In this document: piece by piece, positions 45,030 to 53,998 of the stretch
Layout: every line of letters begins with the position of its first letter
How positions within the stretch are numbered: the stretch's first letter is position 1
Origin: Thalassotalea sp. PP2-459
GTDB lineage: Bacteria > Pseudomonadota > Gammaproteobacteria > Enterobacterales > Alteromonadaceae
Direction of reading: 5' to 3'
Length of the DNA: 64,000 bases
NCBI RefSeq assembly: GCF_001913705.1
Contig: NZ_MKQD01000056.1
Coordinates: 22,493 to 86,492 of the forward strand
The notes under the pieces: generated by a model
Databases searched by the model: none
The model's input: the letters and a program-made list of their open reading frames with translations, nothing else
Told to the model about the DNA's origin: nothing
Made by a program: the position numbers and the translations under genes

Positions 45030-45764
45030 ATGTCGAATATCACTTATTTTATTGCCGACTTACATTTAGCAGAAGACAGGCCGGATATTACGGCCTGTTT
45101 TTTGTCATTTCTTAAAAAAGATGCGCCAAAAGCCCAAGCACTCTATATTTTAGGTGACCTGTTTGAGTATTGGATCGGCGATGACGATGATTCACCACTG
45201 GTGATTCAAATTGCGCAAAACCTTAAAATACTTAGTCAGACAGGCACGGCAATATACTTTATTCAGGGGAATCGAGACTTTCTGCTAGGAAAACGCTATG
45301 CACAGCGCTGTGGTATGACACTATTACCAGATATCGCCACGGTTGATTTATATGGCCAAAAGGCCGTGATCATGCACGGTGATACCTTATGTACTCGCGA
45401 TGTTGATTACCAAGCATTTCGGAAAAAATCACGTAGTTGGTGGTGGCAAGCAATAATAAAAAGTTTACCATTATTTGTACGACGTAAAATCGCACAAAAT
45501 TATCGCAAGAAAAGTGCACAATCAACCGCGATGAAATCACAAGATATTATGGATGTTACGCCAAGTGAAGTAGTTCAATGTTTAGCAGAAAATCAATCAA
45601 AACTTCTGATCCACGGGCATACGCATCGCCCAGCAACACATGAGTTAACGGTAAATGATGAGCCAGCTAAACGCATAGTATTAGGCGATTGGTATGAACA
45701 AGGTTCTATTTTATATGTCAGTCCTGGTAGCATCACGTTAGAAAATGTGCCTTTTAGTCGTTAA
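45030..45764 (+). CDS. lpxH: UDP-2,3-diacylglucosamine pyrophosphatase LpxH
   Basis: 244 residues. Calcineurin-like phosphoesterase that hydrolyses UDP-diacylglucosamine to lipid X in lipid A synthesis at the inner membrane. The metal motifs are complete: DLHLAEDRPD (about 9-18), GDLFEYWIGDD (about 40-50), GNRDFLLG (about 79-86), MHGDTL (about 113-118) and HGHTHRP (about 194-200). Its 3' end overlaps the convergent miaE by 11 bases. Confidence 0.96.
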   Translation: MSNITYFIADLHLAEDRPDITACFLSFLKKDAPKAQALYILGDLFEYWIGDDDDSPLVIQIAQNLKILSQTGTAIYFIQGNRDFLLGKRYAQRCGMTLLPDIATVDLYGQKAVIMHGDTLCTRDVDYQAFRKKSRSWWWQAIIKSLPLFVRRKIAQNYRKKSAQSTAMKSQDIMDVTPSEVVQCLAENQSKLLIHGHTHRPATHELTVNDEPAKRIVLGDWYEQGSILYVSPGSITLENVPFSR

Positions 45765-46527
45765 ATGAGCACGCAGGTACACCTGAATGAAACTTAAAAT
45801 CTTCATCAGCTGTTAAAATAAGTTCAGCTTCAATTTCACCAAAATAAGTAATTCGTTCTGAAATATCGTGACCCGCTATTTCTTCTGCCAGGGTTAAATA
45901 ATCTTGATAATGACGAGCTTCGGAACGCAGCAACGATATATAGAAATCCCCTAAGCGTTTATCAACATGAGGCGCTAACTTTGCAAACCGTTCACAAGAT
46001 CGCGCTTCAATGTAAGCACCCACGATTAATTTATCAATCATCGCATCTGGCTCAAATGTTTTCACGTTACGTAACATACCTTTCGCGTATCTACATGGAG
46101 TAATGCTGCGGTATTCAACACCGTATTCATCCATGATCTCTAGCACCTGATAAAAATGGTGTAACTCTTCTTTAATCAATACTACCATTTTATCGATAAG
46201 ATCTTGTCCGTATTTTGAATCTGACCTTGGAATAACTGATTTAGTCAGCTTATTTTTTGAAGGCAGCTCGCGCCAATCCCCTTCCCTCTTATAAATAAGC
46301 GTTTCAAAAGGCTCTAACCAAGCGAGTAAGGCATTAGCACTTTGTTTATCTACTGCATATTTACGAATTAAGAACATGGCCGATTGCGCGGCTTTTAATT
46401 CACAAATTAAATGGTCGATTAAGATAATATCTAAACTTTCCTTTTTAGCCGCTTGATCAATCCACCTTTGTGGTGTTTCGTATTGTAAAAACGATAATAT
46501 CGGTGCTAATAATTTTTCAGTCGACAT
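45754..46527 (-). CDS. miaE: tRNA 2-methylthio-N6-isopentenyladenosine hydroxylase
   Basis: 257 residues of the MiaE family, ferritin-like non-haem di-iron monooxygenase that hydroxylates ms2i6A37 in tRNAs. Carboxylate/histidine ligand motifs are visible: EELHHFYQVLEIMDEYG (about 125-141) and ARSCERFAKLAPH and LLRSEARHYQDYL further on. Monocistronic, overlapping lpxH tail-to-tail. miaA and miaB are not in the window. Confidence 0.93.
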   Translation of the reverse strand: MSTEKLLAPILSFLQYETPQRWIDQAAKKESLDIILIDHLICELKAAQSAMFLIRKYAVDKQSANALLAWLEPFETLIYKREGDWRELPSKNKLTKSVIPRSDSKYGQDLIDKMVVLIKEELHHFYQVLEIMDEYGVEYRSITPCRYAKGMLRNVKTFEPDAMIDKLIVGAYIEARSCERFAKLAPHVDKRLGDFYISLLRSEARHYQDYLTLAEEIAGHDISERITYFGEIEAELILTADEDFKFHSGVPACSFND

Positions 46528-46624
46528 GATAAGAATTAAATCTCTAAAAGATGTTTTAATTAGCTGGAAATTTTATCATACGTAATTCGAGAGTATGATA
46601 AAACTTTCAATAAAAGCCCTTTAT

Positions 46625-47515
46625 CTATAAATTTAACTTTGCGCTAATTGATAATGCCTCTTGTGACTCATCATCATCAACAAAAGTAAACTCAATTAAA
46701 CGGTTAATTGACGTTAAACCAATTTCTTTTGTTAAAATACCTTCAACGGCAAAAGAAGCACTTAAAAAGCAAGCATCACTCCATTTCACATAGGCTTCGA
46801 ATTCACCTGGCGGTAGAGAACAGACAGTGGAAAATAACTTGCCAGCTTGCTCTTTTTCATCAAAAGTCCAAAGTAATTGAGCAGCTCTTTCAAGCACTTC
46901 AATATTATCTTTGTAGGTTACAGAAACTTGCTTGATAAATGGAAGAGCATTGACTTTATCTTGTGTATTTTGTAAATAATCCATCATTGCCATTTGTGCA
47001 AAGGCTGAATTGTTAATCATTAATTTATCAACAATAAGCTTCTGTTTATCGTTATCACCGCCCATCATAGATGGTTGTCCGTAAGCACGAGCAGCAATAT
47101 ATTGATAGCGTTCATTTTCAGGCGCTAACGTTGCTGCCCTTATACTCGCTTTAACATGCTTTTTATAGATTGACATCTTACTAAATATTGAAGAGTTTTT
47201 CGCATGACGATACCACAGTCTCGAGGCCATATAATGAAAACTCGCCTTTTCATCATTCTTGGCAATAATCTGTGCTAAATGCTCGTCTGCTCCCTTAACA
47301 CCTTTTTGAATGTCAATTGCAGCCTGCAATAGTGCTACTTCTGCCATTAACGACTTATTTTCAGTCTTAGTCACTTGTAATGCTTTAACAATGCTCATTA
47401 CTTGTTGATAGTCACGATGAAAGTACGCCTTTTTGGCATCTAAAAGCGTTTTATCGTTAGTTGCAATTGCGTTCATTGATAACAAGATTAAAGTGATGAG
47501 GCTAATCAATTTCAT
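46625..47515 (-). CDS. Periplasmic TPR-like protein, unrecognised
   Basis: 296 residues. A clear signal peptide (KLISLITLILLSMNAIA, 2-18), then helical hairpins resembling Sel1/TPR repeats (AKKAYFHRDYQQVMSIVKAL, MAEVALLQAAIDIQKG, ASIRAATLAPENERYQYIAA). The segment RAYGQPSMMGGDNDK (about 143-157) resembles a loop found in some outer-membrane-associated TPR proteins. C-terminus NL is not the aromatic end of an outer-membrane barrel. It lies 120 bp after the permease-peptidase fusion on the same strand and could belong to that module. No function assigned. Confidence 0.75.
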   Translation of the reverse strand: MKLISLITLILLSMNAIATNDKTLLDAKKAYFHRDYQQVMSIVKALQVTKTENKSLMAEVALLQAAIDIQKGVKGADEHLAQIIAKNDEKASFHYMASRLWYRHAKNSSIFSKMSIYKKHVKASIRAATLAPENERYQYIAARAYGQPSMMGGDNDKQKLIVDKLMINNSAFAQMAMMDYLQNTQDKVNALPFIKQVSVTYKDNIEVLERAAQLLWTFDEKEQAGKLFSTVCSLPPGEFEAYVKWSDACFLSASFAVEGILTKEIGLTSINRLIEFTFVDDDESQEALSISAKLNL

Positions 47516-47635
47516 GGTATTTTCCTTTTTTATGGTAAATAAAAGTCAGCAACAGTTGCCTCCGAAAAAGCGTTAGCTTTTAAGGAGACTCCAAACTTTT
47601 TAATATTGGCTGGTAAGGCAGTAGTTAAACGTGTG

Positions 47636-50600
47636 TTAATGCAACTTAACTGCAATTGTATTGTCGGCTATATTCCTATCGATTCGGAATCGATTCGGAT
47701 CAATAGTCACGTGACTTGGTTTTTCTTTAGATTTTATCAAGACAATATTGCGTTCTTTATTAAATTTCACTTTCTGAATCGAAAGCATATTTTCGTTGTT
47801 CACTTTGGGAAACCCTGAATATAACGCGACATCTAAGCTGTCATTGATAGGTGCTTTTTCTTCGGTATTAGTTTTTACATCTAACACAAGTTTGACGGTA
47901 CTTATATCAATTTCCGTTTCATAAAAGCCACTATTTAACAGAGTGGTTTTAGCACTATGCAGCGAAAAATCATGGAAAACAACGCGCTTAAATAGATCAT
48001 CTATTATTCCTTTTTGACCGTCGTTTGACACTAAATAGAATTCATTTAATAAATCCAGTGATGTTGGTTTATTGGGGTAACCATGTTTGCTTAGTAAGTC
48101 TCTCAACGCTTGGTTAATTTTCTCTTCTCCAAGTAAGTCCAGTAAAGCATGCATTGTTTGCTTACCTTTAGCATAATAAATATGTGGTTCCATTCCTGTA
48201 GAAAATAAAGGTTTTTCGATATTGTTGCTATAAGACCTAGCGCGCAAATAACGGTCTAATGACAAGTGAACTTCAAGGTTTGTTGAATATTCGCCATACA
48301 CCTTTCTTGATAGCACTAACTCACTATACTTGCTTAATGTTTCAGTCAAAAGAGCGTAACCACCTACATAATTTGGTTCAATATAACCGCCCCAGTATTG
48401 GTGAGAAAACTCATGGGAAACGCCTCGTAATAGCGGGTTAAATTCACTATTTTCAACATTACGATTATCAAGATTGAAAAAACGATTCTCTACGCCTAAA
48501 TACATCCCCGGTTGAGCACTACCAAAGGATTGAGCACTAGAAAAATAAGGTAGTTCAACAACCGTAAATTGATTTGATTGGTAATCACCAAAGTTCTCAG
48601 AAAAATAATCCATTGTATGCTTTAGCGCATTAAGTACATACTGACTATCCTTATTATGTTCAGGGCTATGAAAAAAACTAATTTCAACGCCTTTATATGT
48701 TTCTCTAATCTGCTCAAATTCTGCAGAGATATACGCTAACTGACGTTGAACTTTTCCGTCAGTTTGATAATGAAAAAAACGCCTACCTTCATCTAGCCAC
48801 GTATTTTTTAAGCGTCCTACTGTTAATGCTTGATGCGACTTCTTTGTGGAAACAATCGTCTCAAAATTAACCCAGTCGTCTCTCGATATCTGCATGTCTT
48901 TTGTTGGCATCGCCAGTGTAACTAAAGGTAAGCCCCGCTTACTCCTTTCTTCCTCATCATCAATAACATAGCGTAAGTCATAGCCAAATTGCGGCATGAT
49001 GTCTTCAAGTTCAATGTAGGCGCCACCTTTTGTTACGTAATGTTCACCATCGAGTGCTGAAAAAGCATTATGTGTCACGGAAAAGTCAAACGTAAGTGTC
49101 CGCTTCTCACCTGCTTTCATTGGCGTATTTAATGTAAAAAAATAGGTTTGATATTTTTCATCGTAGCGTTCAAGTGCAGCCTCATTAAAGGTAATGTTTT
49201 GGGTTATGTGACTTTGCTTAAATATTGAAACCATCACCTCGTTAATATCTTCTTGGGTTTGATTCTCAATAATATAGCGCCCTTTGGCCTGATAGCGTCT
49301 AGTGTCTGGAAATATGTCAACATTAACATTTATATCTATCACAGTTGGTTGAGGTAAATGAGCTAATGCAGCATATTGAACTTCATAATCCTGCATCAGC
49401 TGCAATGTTTGCTCTTTTGAAGAATATTCATTAAAGATATTAGTTTGATAGAAAATATAGCTACCACTTGTAAGAAAAATCACGACAACGCTAGCTAATA
49501 AGTAGGTGCTGCTCCTCGAGAGTTTCTGTGCAATATTAGAGTTACCGCGTTGCCAATACTTAACCGTGAGCAGCGAAATAATAAGACCAAACGATAACCA
49601 ATAAAGATTATACCAATGAACAGCCCCATCGTGGTAAATCGTATCCGCCATGTTAGAAAAAATAAACTGCGGACGGTACGCCAAAATAGTTAACGGGTGC
49701 TCTAAGCCTAAATTTTTAACGAAAACACTAAGGAAAAAAACGGCGAGAGCGAGTAATAATCCTAAGGCTTTGTTTTTAGCTAATCGCTGCAAGCTAAGCG
49801 CTAGAAAAGCCGCTAATAGCATTGGGACACCAGCATAGTAGTACAATATAAGGTATAACCAAGGTTGAATATCAACAATACCTTGTGACAGCTGAAAGCC
49901 AATAGCAATTACTATTGCAGTGGTTATCAAGGTAAAACAAACCATAATAACGGTAATTAACTTTGCTAAATAAAACGTTACGTTTCTCGTTGGTGTCGTA
50001 TCAACTAGCGAATCAACTTTTAAATCACGTTCGTTCCAATATAATTCGACAGAATAAAAGATGGCAATCAACATGCCGATATCAGCTAATGGTTGTTCTA
50101 ATAGCTCTAATATAATTGACGTTAATGGGTAATAGGGCTGACCATTGTTTATTGGTCCGTTAAAAATATTCCCGGCTAAATTCCCCAAAGTAAAGACCAT
50201 AGTAACAAGTAACAATACGATAAATGTTTTACCTTTGGTCGCAGTTAAATATTCTAGCTTAAGTTTTGAAAACCAAATCGATACGTTAAATTTTTCAAAA
50301 TCTTGCTGAGGCTTCACTGTTTGATAGCTTTGTGATTGGATAGGCGATAATTGGCTAGCTTGATTGTCAAATGTTCTCTGTGGCTTCTTGGATATTTTGT
50401 TAACGGTCCTAAAACTAAACTTATGATACGTATACGAAAAAAGTCCAGCACTAACAGCAAGCCAAAGCAAGCGATTGAGAAGAAGATTACCTGACAACTC
50501 CGGTGTTAATATATTACGTTGGGTACTATTCCAAAACGCAGATTGTTCCATAAAAGCGATTAAGCCATATGGCTCCATTAATGCCGTAAACCCGTTACTA

Positions 50601-51205
50601 TCGCTTAATAGCGTATTAGAACCGGCAATTAAAGGGGAATTCCCCAAAATAGATACTAATAGGTAAAGTACGAAAATCGTTATGCCAGCTACATAAACAG
50701 CAATGGTATTTTTAGATAGCATTGCCGTCGAAAAAACGACTGATGAACACAATAAAATAGTGGGTAGAATAAATATAAAAAAAGCTAAAAAATAATGACT
50801 AATGTTAATTGGCCCTACCAAGCTTTCATCTAAAAATAATACACCTAACATCATGGCAACAAGTACAATAGCAAACAGTATTATCGATGAAGTGACAATC
50901 CCCAAATAACGACTTGCGAGATACTGAAATTTATCCATAGGCGTTGTAAAAATGATGGATTCCATCTTAAATTGACTATCTCGGATCAATGTTGCAGAAG
51001 CCAAGACACATAATGCAAAAATAATATAAGGAGATATAAACAAAAGCGTTTGTGTGATCGCAGAAGCTGAATTTGCATATAATAGTGCAGAGCCACGCTG
51101 CGAGTTAATCAAAACAGCCATCCAAACGAAACAAAACGTTACCGCCCAAAAACTCCCTTGTTTAAGATGATACTTTAGCTCAAATAGCGTTAATCCTTTA
51201 AGCAT
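47636..51205 (-). CDS. ABC permease fused to M1-family metallopeptidase
   Basis: 1189 residues from the ATG at 51205. The N-terminal half (about 1-590) has about twelve transmembrane helices in two ABC-2 type sets; the C-terminal part (about 640-1189) is a periplasmic-facing M1 peptidase domain with zinc motif HEFSH (931-935) and the third ligand Glu955, 19 residues later, in LLTETLSKYSEL. The spacing of 19 rather than 18 is what I recall for this fused family. The frame opens at GTG 51223, but ATG 51205 has GGAGG 6 bases upstream and overlaps the ATPase stop. The ATPase gene lies directly upstream. Likely exports or processes peptides at the membrane; substrate unknown. Confidence 0.85.
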   Translation of the reverse strand: MLKGLTLFELKYHLKQGSFWAVTFCFVWMAVLINSQRGSALLYANSASAITQTLLFISPYIIFALCVLASATLIRDSQFKMESIIFTTPMDKFQYLASRYLGIVTSSIILFAIVLVAMMLGVLFLDESLVGPINISHYFLAFFIFILPTILLCSSVVFSTAMLSKNTIAVYVAGITIFVLYLLVSILGNSPLIAGSNTLLSDSNGFTALMEPYGLIAFMEQSAFWNSTQRNILTPELSGNLLLNRLLWLAVSAGLFSYTYHKFSFRTVNKISKKPQRTFDNQASQLSPIQSQSYQTVKPQQDFEKFNVSIWFSKLKLEYLTATKGKTFIVLLLVTMVFTLGNLAGNIFNGPINNGQPYYPLTSIILELLEQPLADIGMLIAIFYSVELYWNERDLKVDSLVDTTPTRNVTFYLAKLITVIMVCFTLITTAIVIAIGFQLSQGIVDIQPWLYLILYYYAGVPMLLAAFLALSLQRLAKNKALGLLLALAVFFLSVFVKNLGLEHPLTILAYRPQFIFSNMADTIYHDGAVHWYNLYWLSFGLIISLLTVKYWQRGNSNIAQKLSRSSTYLLASVVVIFLTSGSYIFYQTNIFNEYSSKEQTLQLMQDYEVQYAALAHLPQPTVIDINVNVDIFPDTRRYQAKGRYIIENQTQEDINEVMVSIFKQSHITQNITFNEAALERYDEKYQTYFFTLNTPMKAGEKRTLTFDFSVTHNAFSALDGEHYVTKGGAYIELEDIMPQFGYDLRYVIDDEEERSKRGLPLVTLAMPTKDMQISRDDWVNFETIVSTKKSHQALTVGRLKNTWLDEGRRFFHYQTDGKVQRQLAYISAEFEQIRETYKGVEISFFHSPEHNKDSQYVLNALKHTMDYFSENFGDYQSNQFTVVELPYFSSAQSFGSAQPGMYLGVENRFFNLDNRNVENSEFNPLLRGVSHEFSHQYWGGYIEPNYVGGYALLTETLSKYSELVLSRKVYGEYSTNLEVHLSLDRYLRARSYSNNIEKPLFSTGMEPHIYYAKGKQTMHALLDLLGEEKINQALRDLLSKHGYPNKPTSLDLLNEFYLVSNDGQKGIIDDLFKRVVFHDFSLHSAKTTLLNSGFYETEIDISTVKLVLDVKTNTEEKAPINDSLDVALYSGFPKVNNENMLSIQKVKFNKERNIVLIKSKEKPSHVTIDPNRFRIDRNIADNTIAVKLH

Positions 51206-52103
51206 AGCTACCTCCAAACTCACCTGTATCTGATTGAGAGACTTTGTTTAACGTTGAAAAGTAAACATCTTCTAAATTTGCTTCTACTGGTTCGCTGCCA
51301 ATCTCAGGTTGAAAATCACTTTGAATAATAATTTGTGTTTTACCCGTGATCAGACGTTCTGAAATCACATTAAATGTCGATTTGTAATAAGCTAACTGAT
51401 CTTTATTGATCATTTTACTCCAAATAGTACCTTCAATTCGCTTAATTAGGTCAGCAGGTTTGCCCTGCAGTCGAACTTCGCCAGCGGCTAAAATAGCCAT
51501 ATTAGGACATAATTGGCTAACATCTTCGACAATATGCGTTGAGAGAATGACGACAATATTTTCACTGATTTCACACAATAGATTATGAAATCTATTGCGT
51601 TCTTGTGGATCTAGACCTGCGGTAGGTTCATCGACAATAATTAATTTGGGAGATCCTAGCAGTGCTTGCGCAATACCAAATCGCTGACGCATCCCTCCAG
51701 AATATGAACTAACATCCTTCTTTCTAACATCATACAAATTGGTTTGATAAAGCAACTGTTCTATTTGTTTTTTTCGGGTATTTTTATCCGTTATTCCTTT
51801 CAAAAGTGCAAGATGATCTAGCAAGTCGTAGCAAGATACTTTGGGGTATACACCAAACTCCTGAGGTAAATAACCTAAACAGTTGCGAATAATATTAGGA
51901 TTTTTAATAATATCTTTATTATCAAAACTAATTTGGCCATGCGATGGTTGCTGTAATGTTGCAATAGTCCTCATAAGTGACGACTTACCAGCGCCATTTG
52001 GTCCAAGTAAACCAAATAATCCTGGTTCGATATCAAGAGATACCGATTTGATTGCTTGAACACCATTGTCGTACGTTTTAGATAAATTTCTTATGGTTAA
52101 CAT
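51198..52103 (-). CDS. ABC transporter ATPase partner of the M1 fusion
   Basis: 301 residues. Walker A GPNGAGKS (about 35-42), Q-loop LPQEFGVYP, ABC signature YSGGMRQRFGIAQALL (about 138-153), Walker B LIIVDEPTAGLD (about 158-169) and the switch His in STHIVEDV (about 190-197). CcmA/YhcG-like ATPase of ABC-2 exporters. It overlaps the permease start by 8 bases. It is divergent from the LytS-like kinase (182-bp gap), which may control it. Confidence 0.9.
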   Translation of the reverse strand: MLTIRNLSKTYDNGVQAIKSVSLDIEPGLFGLLGPNGAGKSSLMRTIATLQQPSHGQISFDNKDIIKNPNIIRNCLGYLPQEFGVYPKVSCYDLLDHLALLKGITDKNTRKKQIEQLLYQTNLYDVRKKDVSSYSGGMRQRFGIAQALLGSPKLIIVDEPTAGLDPQERNRFHNLLCEISENIVVILSTHIVEDVSQLCPNMAILAAGEVRLQGKPADLIKRIEGTIWSKMINKDQLAYYKSTFNVISERLITGKTQIIIQSDFQPEIGSEPVEANLEDVYFSTLNKVSQSDTGEFGGSYA

Positions 52104-52285
52104 CGATAATTCACTAGTATCAATTTAATATATCTGTAGTGTACAATCGACTAAAATGTTGTAAACAAAGCAATGTCTAACGACGTTTAAAGGTAGTTGA
52201 ACGACAAAATACGCTGTTAAACGAGCTACCTATTCACTATCGTCATAGCGAAGCAAGCTAACGCGCTTTTTTCACAGGTGAAAAT

Positions 52286-53065
52286 TTGAATTCTTGGTTT
52301 AAAACAGTTCTTTTTATACTCTTATATTCTCTTACGCTATATGCTATTTACAGTTTGGGCAATAGAGATATATTACTGATGTTTCTTACCTTTTCATTAA
52401 TGATCCCTTTAGTTTATCTGTTACATGATCGAAATAAACAACGACAGCACATTGCTCATTTACATGAAGAAACCCTAAAATCTGAACTTAATTTGCTAAA
52501 GAGCCAAATAAACCCGCATTTCTTTTTTAATACGTTAAATAACTTATATGGCTTAGCGACAGAAAAGTCAGAGCTGACTCAAGAAGTGATTTATAAACTT
52601 TCACAAATGATGCGTTTTACGATTTATGAAGGACGAAAAAATACAGTAACCTTAGCAGACGAAGTTGACTATTTAGAAAATTTTATTGAGCTTAATATTA
52701 TTCGCTACAAACACAAAATTGATATCAAATTTGAACAAAAAATAGAAGATAAACAACAAAGAATTCCACCTTTGCTTTTTATTAATTTATTAGAAAATGC
52801 CTTTAAACATGGTGTTGATAGCCAACTAGAAAGTCAATATATTCATTTCTCATTAACAACCACTAAAACAACAATCATGTTCAATATAGAAAATAATTTC
52901 GACAAAATAACGTGTGATAAAAATAAAGCGATTCGCCGCTCTGGTGGTCTTGGTACAGAAAATTTATCACGTCGTTTAGCGTTACTGTTTCCGAATAAAC
53001 ATTCGTATACTCGCTATATTGAAGGTAACCAATATATAGCCAATGTGACGATCAATTTAGCCTAG
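52286..53065 (+). CDS. LytS/YehU-type sensor histidine kinase
   Basis: 259 residues, small for this family. Two N-terminal hydrophobic segments (about 6-24 and 29-46), no extracellular sensor domain, then the His_kinase domain with the phospho-acceptor His78 in SQINPHFFFNTLNNL and an HATPase domain with N-box LLENAFKHG (168-176) and G-box GGLGTENLSRRL (about 218-229). The start is TTG with AGGTG 5 bases upstream; no ATG start fits. The cognate regulator follows 21 bp downstream. Such kinases often sense transport state through a neighbouring ABC exporter, which here is the divergent pair. Confidence 0.9.
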   Translation: MNSWFKTVLFILLYSLTLYAIYSLGNRDILLMFLTFSLMIPLVYLLHDRNKQRQHIAHLHEETLKSELNLLKSQINPHFFFNTLNNLYGLATEKSELTQEVIYKLSQMMRFTIYEGRKNTVTLADEVDYLENFIELNIIRYKHKIDIKFEQKIEDKQQRIPPLLFINLLENAFKHGVDSQLESQYIHFSLTTTKTTIMFNIENNFDKITCDKNKAIRRSGGLGTENLSRRLALLFPNKHSYTRYIEGNQYIANVTINLA

Positions 53066-53086
53066 TTAAGATACAATAAGACAATT

Positions 53087-53851
53087 ATGATGCAAATAAA
53101 TTACTTGATAATTGATGATGAGCCAATCGCTCATACACTCATAGAAAGCTTCGCTGAAGATATCGACTATATGAACTTGATAGGTAATTGTCATAGTGCT
53201 ATGTCTGCTTTGCCTTTGTTAACAACACATCAAATTGATTTGATATTTTTAGATATTAACATGCCAAAACTCAACGGCTTTGAGTTTTTGAAAACATTAA
53301 CATACCCACCGCAAATTATCATTATTTCTGCTCATAGAGAACACGCCGTAGAAAGCTACGAATATACAATTGCTGATTATTTACTTAAACCGTTTAATTT
53401 TGAACGTTTTTTTAAATCTCTTCAGAAAGTCATGAACAATATGACTACAGAATCAACACTCACTTCGCAACCAGCGATAGGTTCAGTTAGACAAACAAGA
53501 GCCACCAACATTGACGAATATATTGAGCAAAGCATCTTTATTAAAGACGAGAAAAAAAACCATAAAGTCGCACTTAGCGATATTATTTATATAAAAGCGG
53601 AAGGTAATTACACGTCTGTTAATTTAAAGAATCGTCACATTTTAAGCCAAATGAAAATTTCGGACTTTGATCAACTGTTACCAAAAAAAAGCTTCAGCCG
53701 AATACATAGATCATACATAGTTGCTCATCACGCGATTACACTTGTCAGTGCAAATGAAATAAAGCTTGATAACATATCACTGCCAATAGGAAGAGTATAT
53801 AAAGACAATATTCGCAACCTAATTGACAATAACTTATTGATCATTAATTAA
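53087..53851 (+). CDS. LytTR-type response regulator
   Basis: 254 residues. Receiver domain with acidic pair IIDDEP (8-13), phospho-acceptor Asp56 in LIFLDINMPKLNG and Lys in YLLKPFNF, and a C-terminal LytTR DNA-binding domain (about 150-250) with IYIKAEGNYTSVNLK and FSRIHRSYIVAHHAI. Cotranscribed with the kinase. Probable target: the divergent ATPase/M1-fusion operon and its own genes. Two ATGs open the frame; the second (53090) is equally possible. Confidence 0.93.
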   Translation: MMQINYLIIDDEPIAHTLIESFAEDIDYMNLIGNCHSAMSALPLLTTHQIDLIFLDINMPKLNGFEFLKTLTYPPQIIIISAHREHAVESYEYTIADYLLKPFNFERFFKSLQKVMNNMTTESTLTSQPAIGSVRQTRATNIDEYIEQSIFIKDEKKNHKVALSDIIYIKAEGNYTSVNLKNRHILSQMKISDFDQLLPKKSFSRIHRSYIVAHHAITLVSANEIKLDNISLPIGRVYKDNIRNLIDNNLLIIN

Positions 53852-53998
53852 CTTTCATTCAATTATTTTTTACGCGCAAATTAAGAGGCCGCCCTTAAAA
53901 ATTCAGGCAATAACTTTATGTTTACAGTCAGCGAAAGGTGAACTACCGTTAAAGACCACACAAGCTAAATTAATCAACGAGTCATAAAAGGAATGCAC

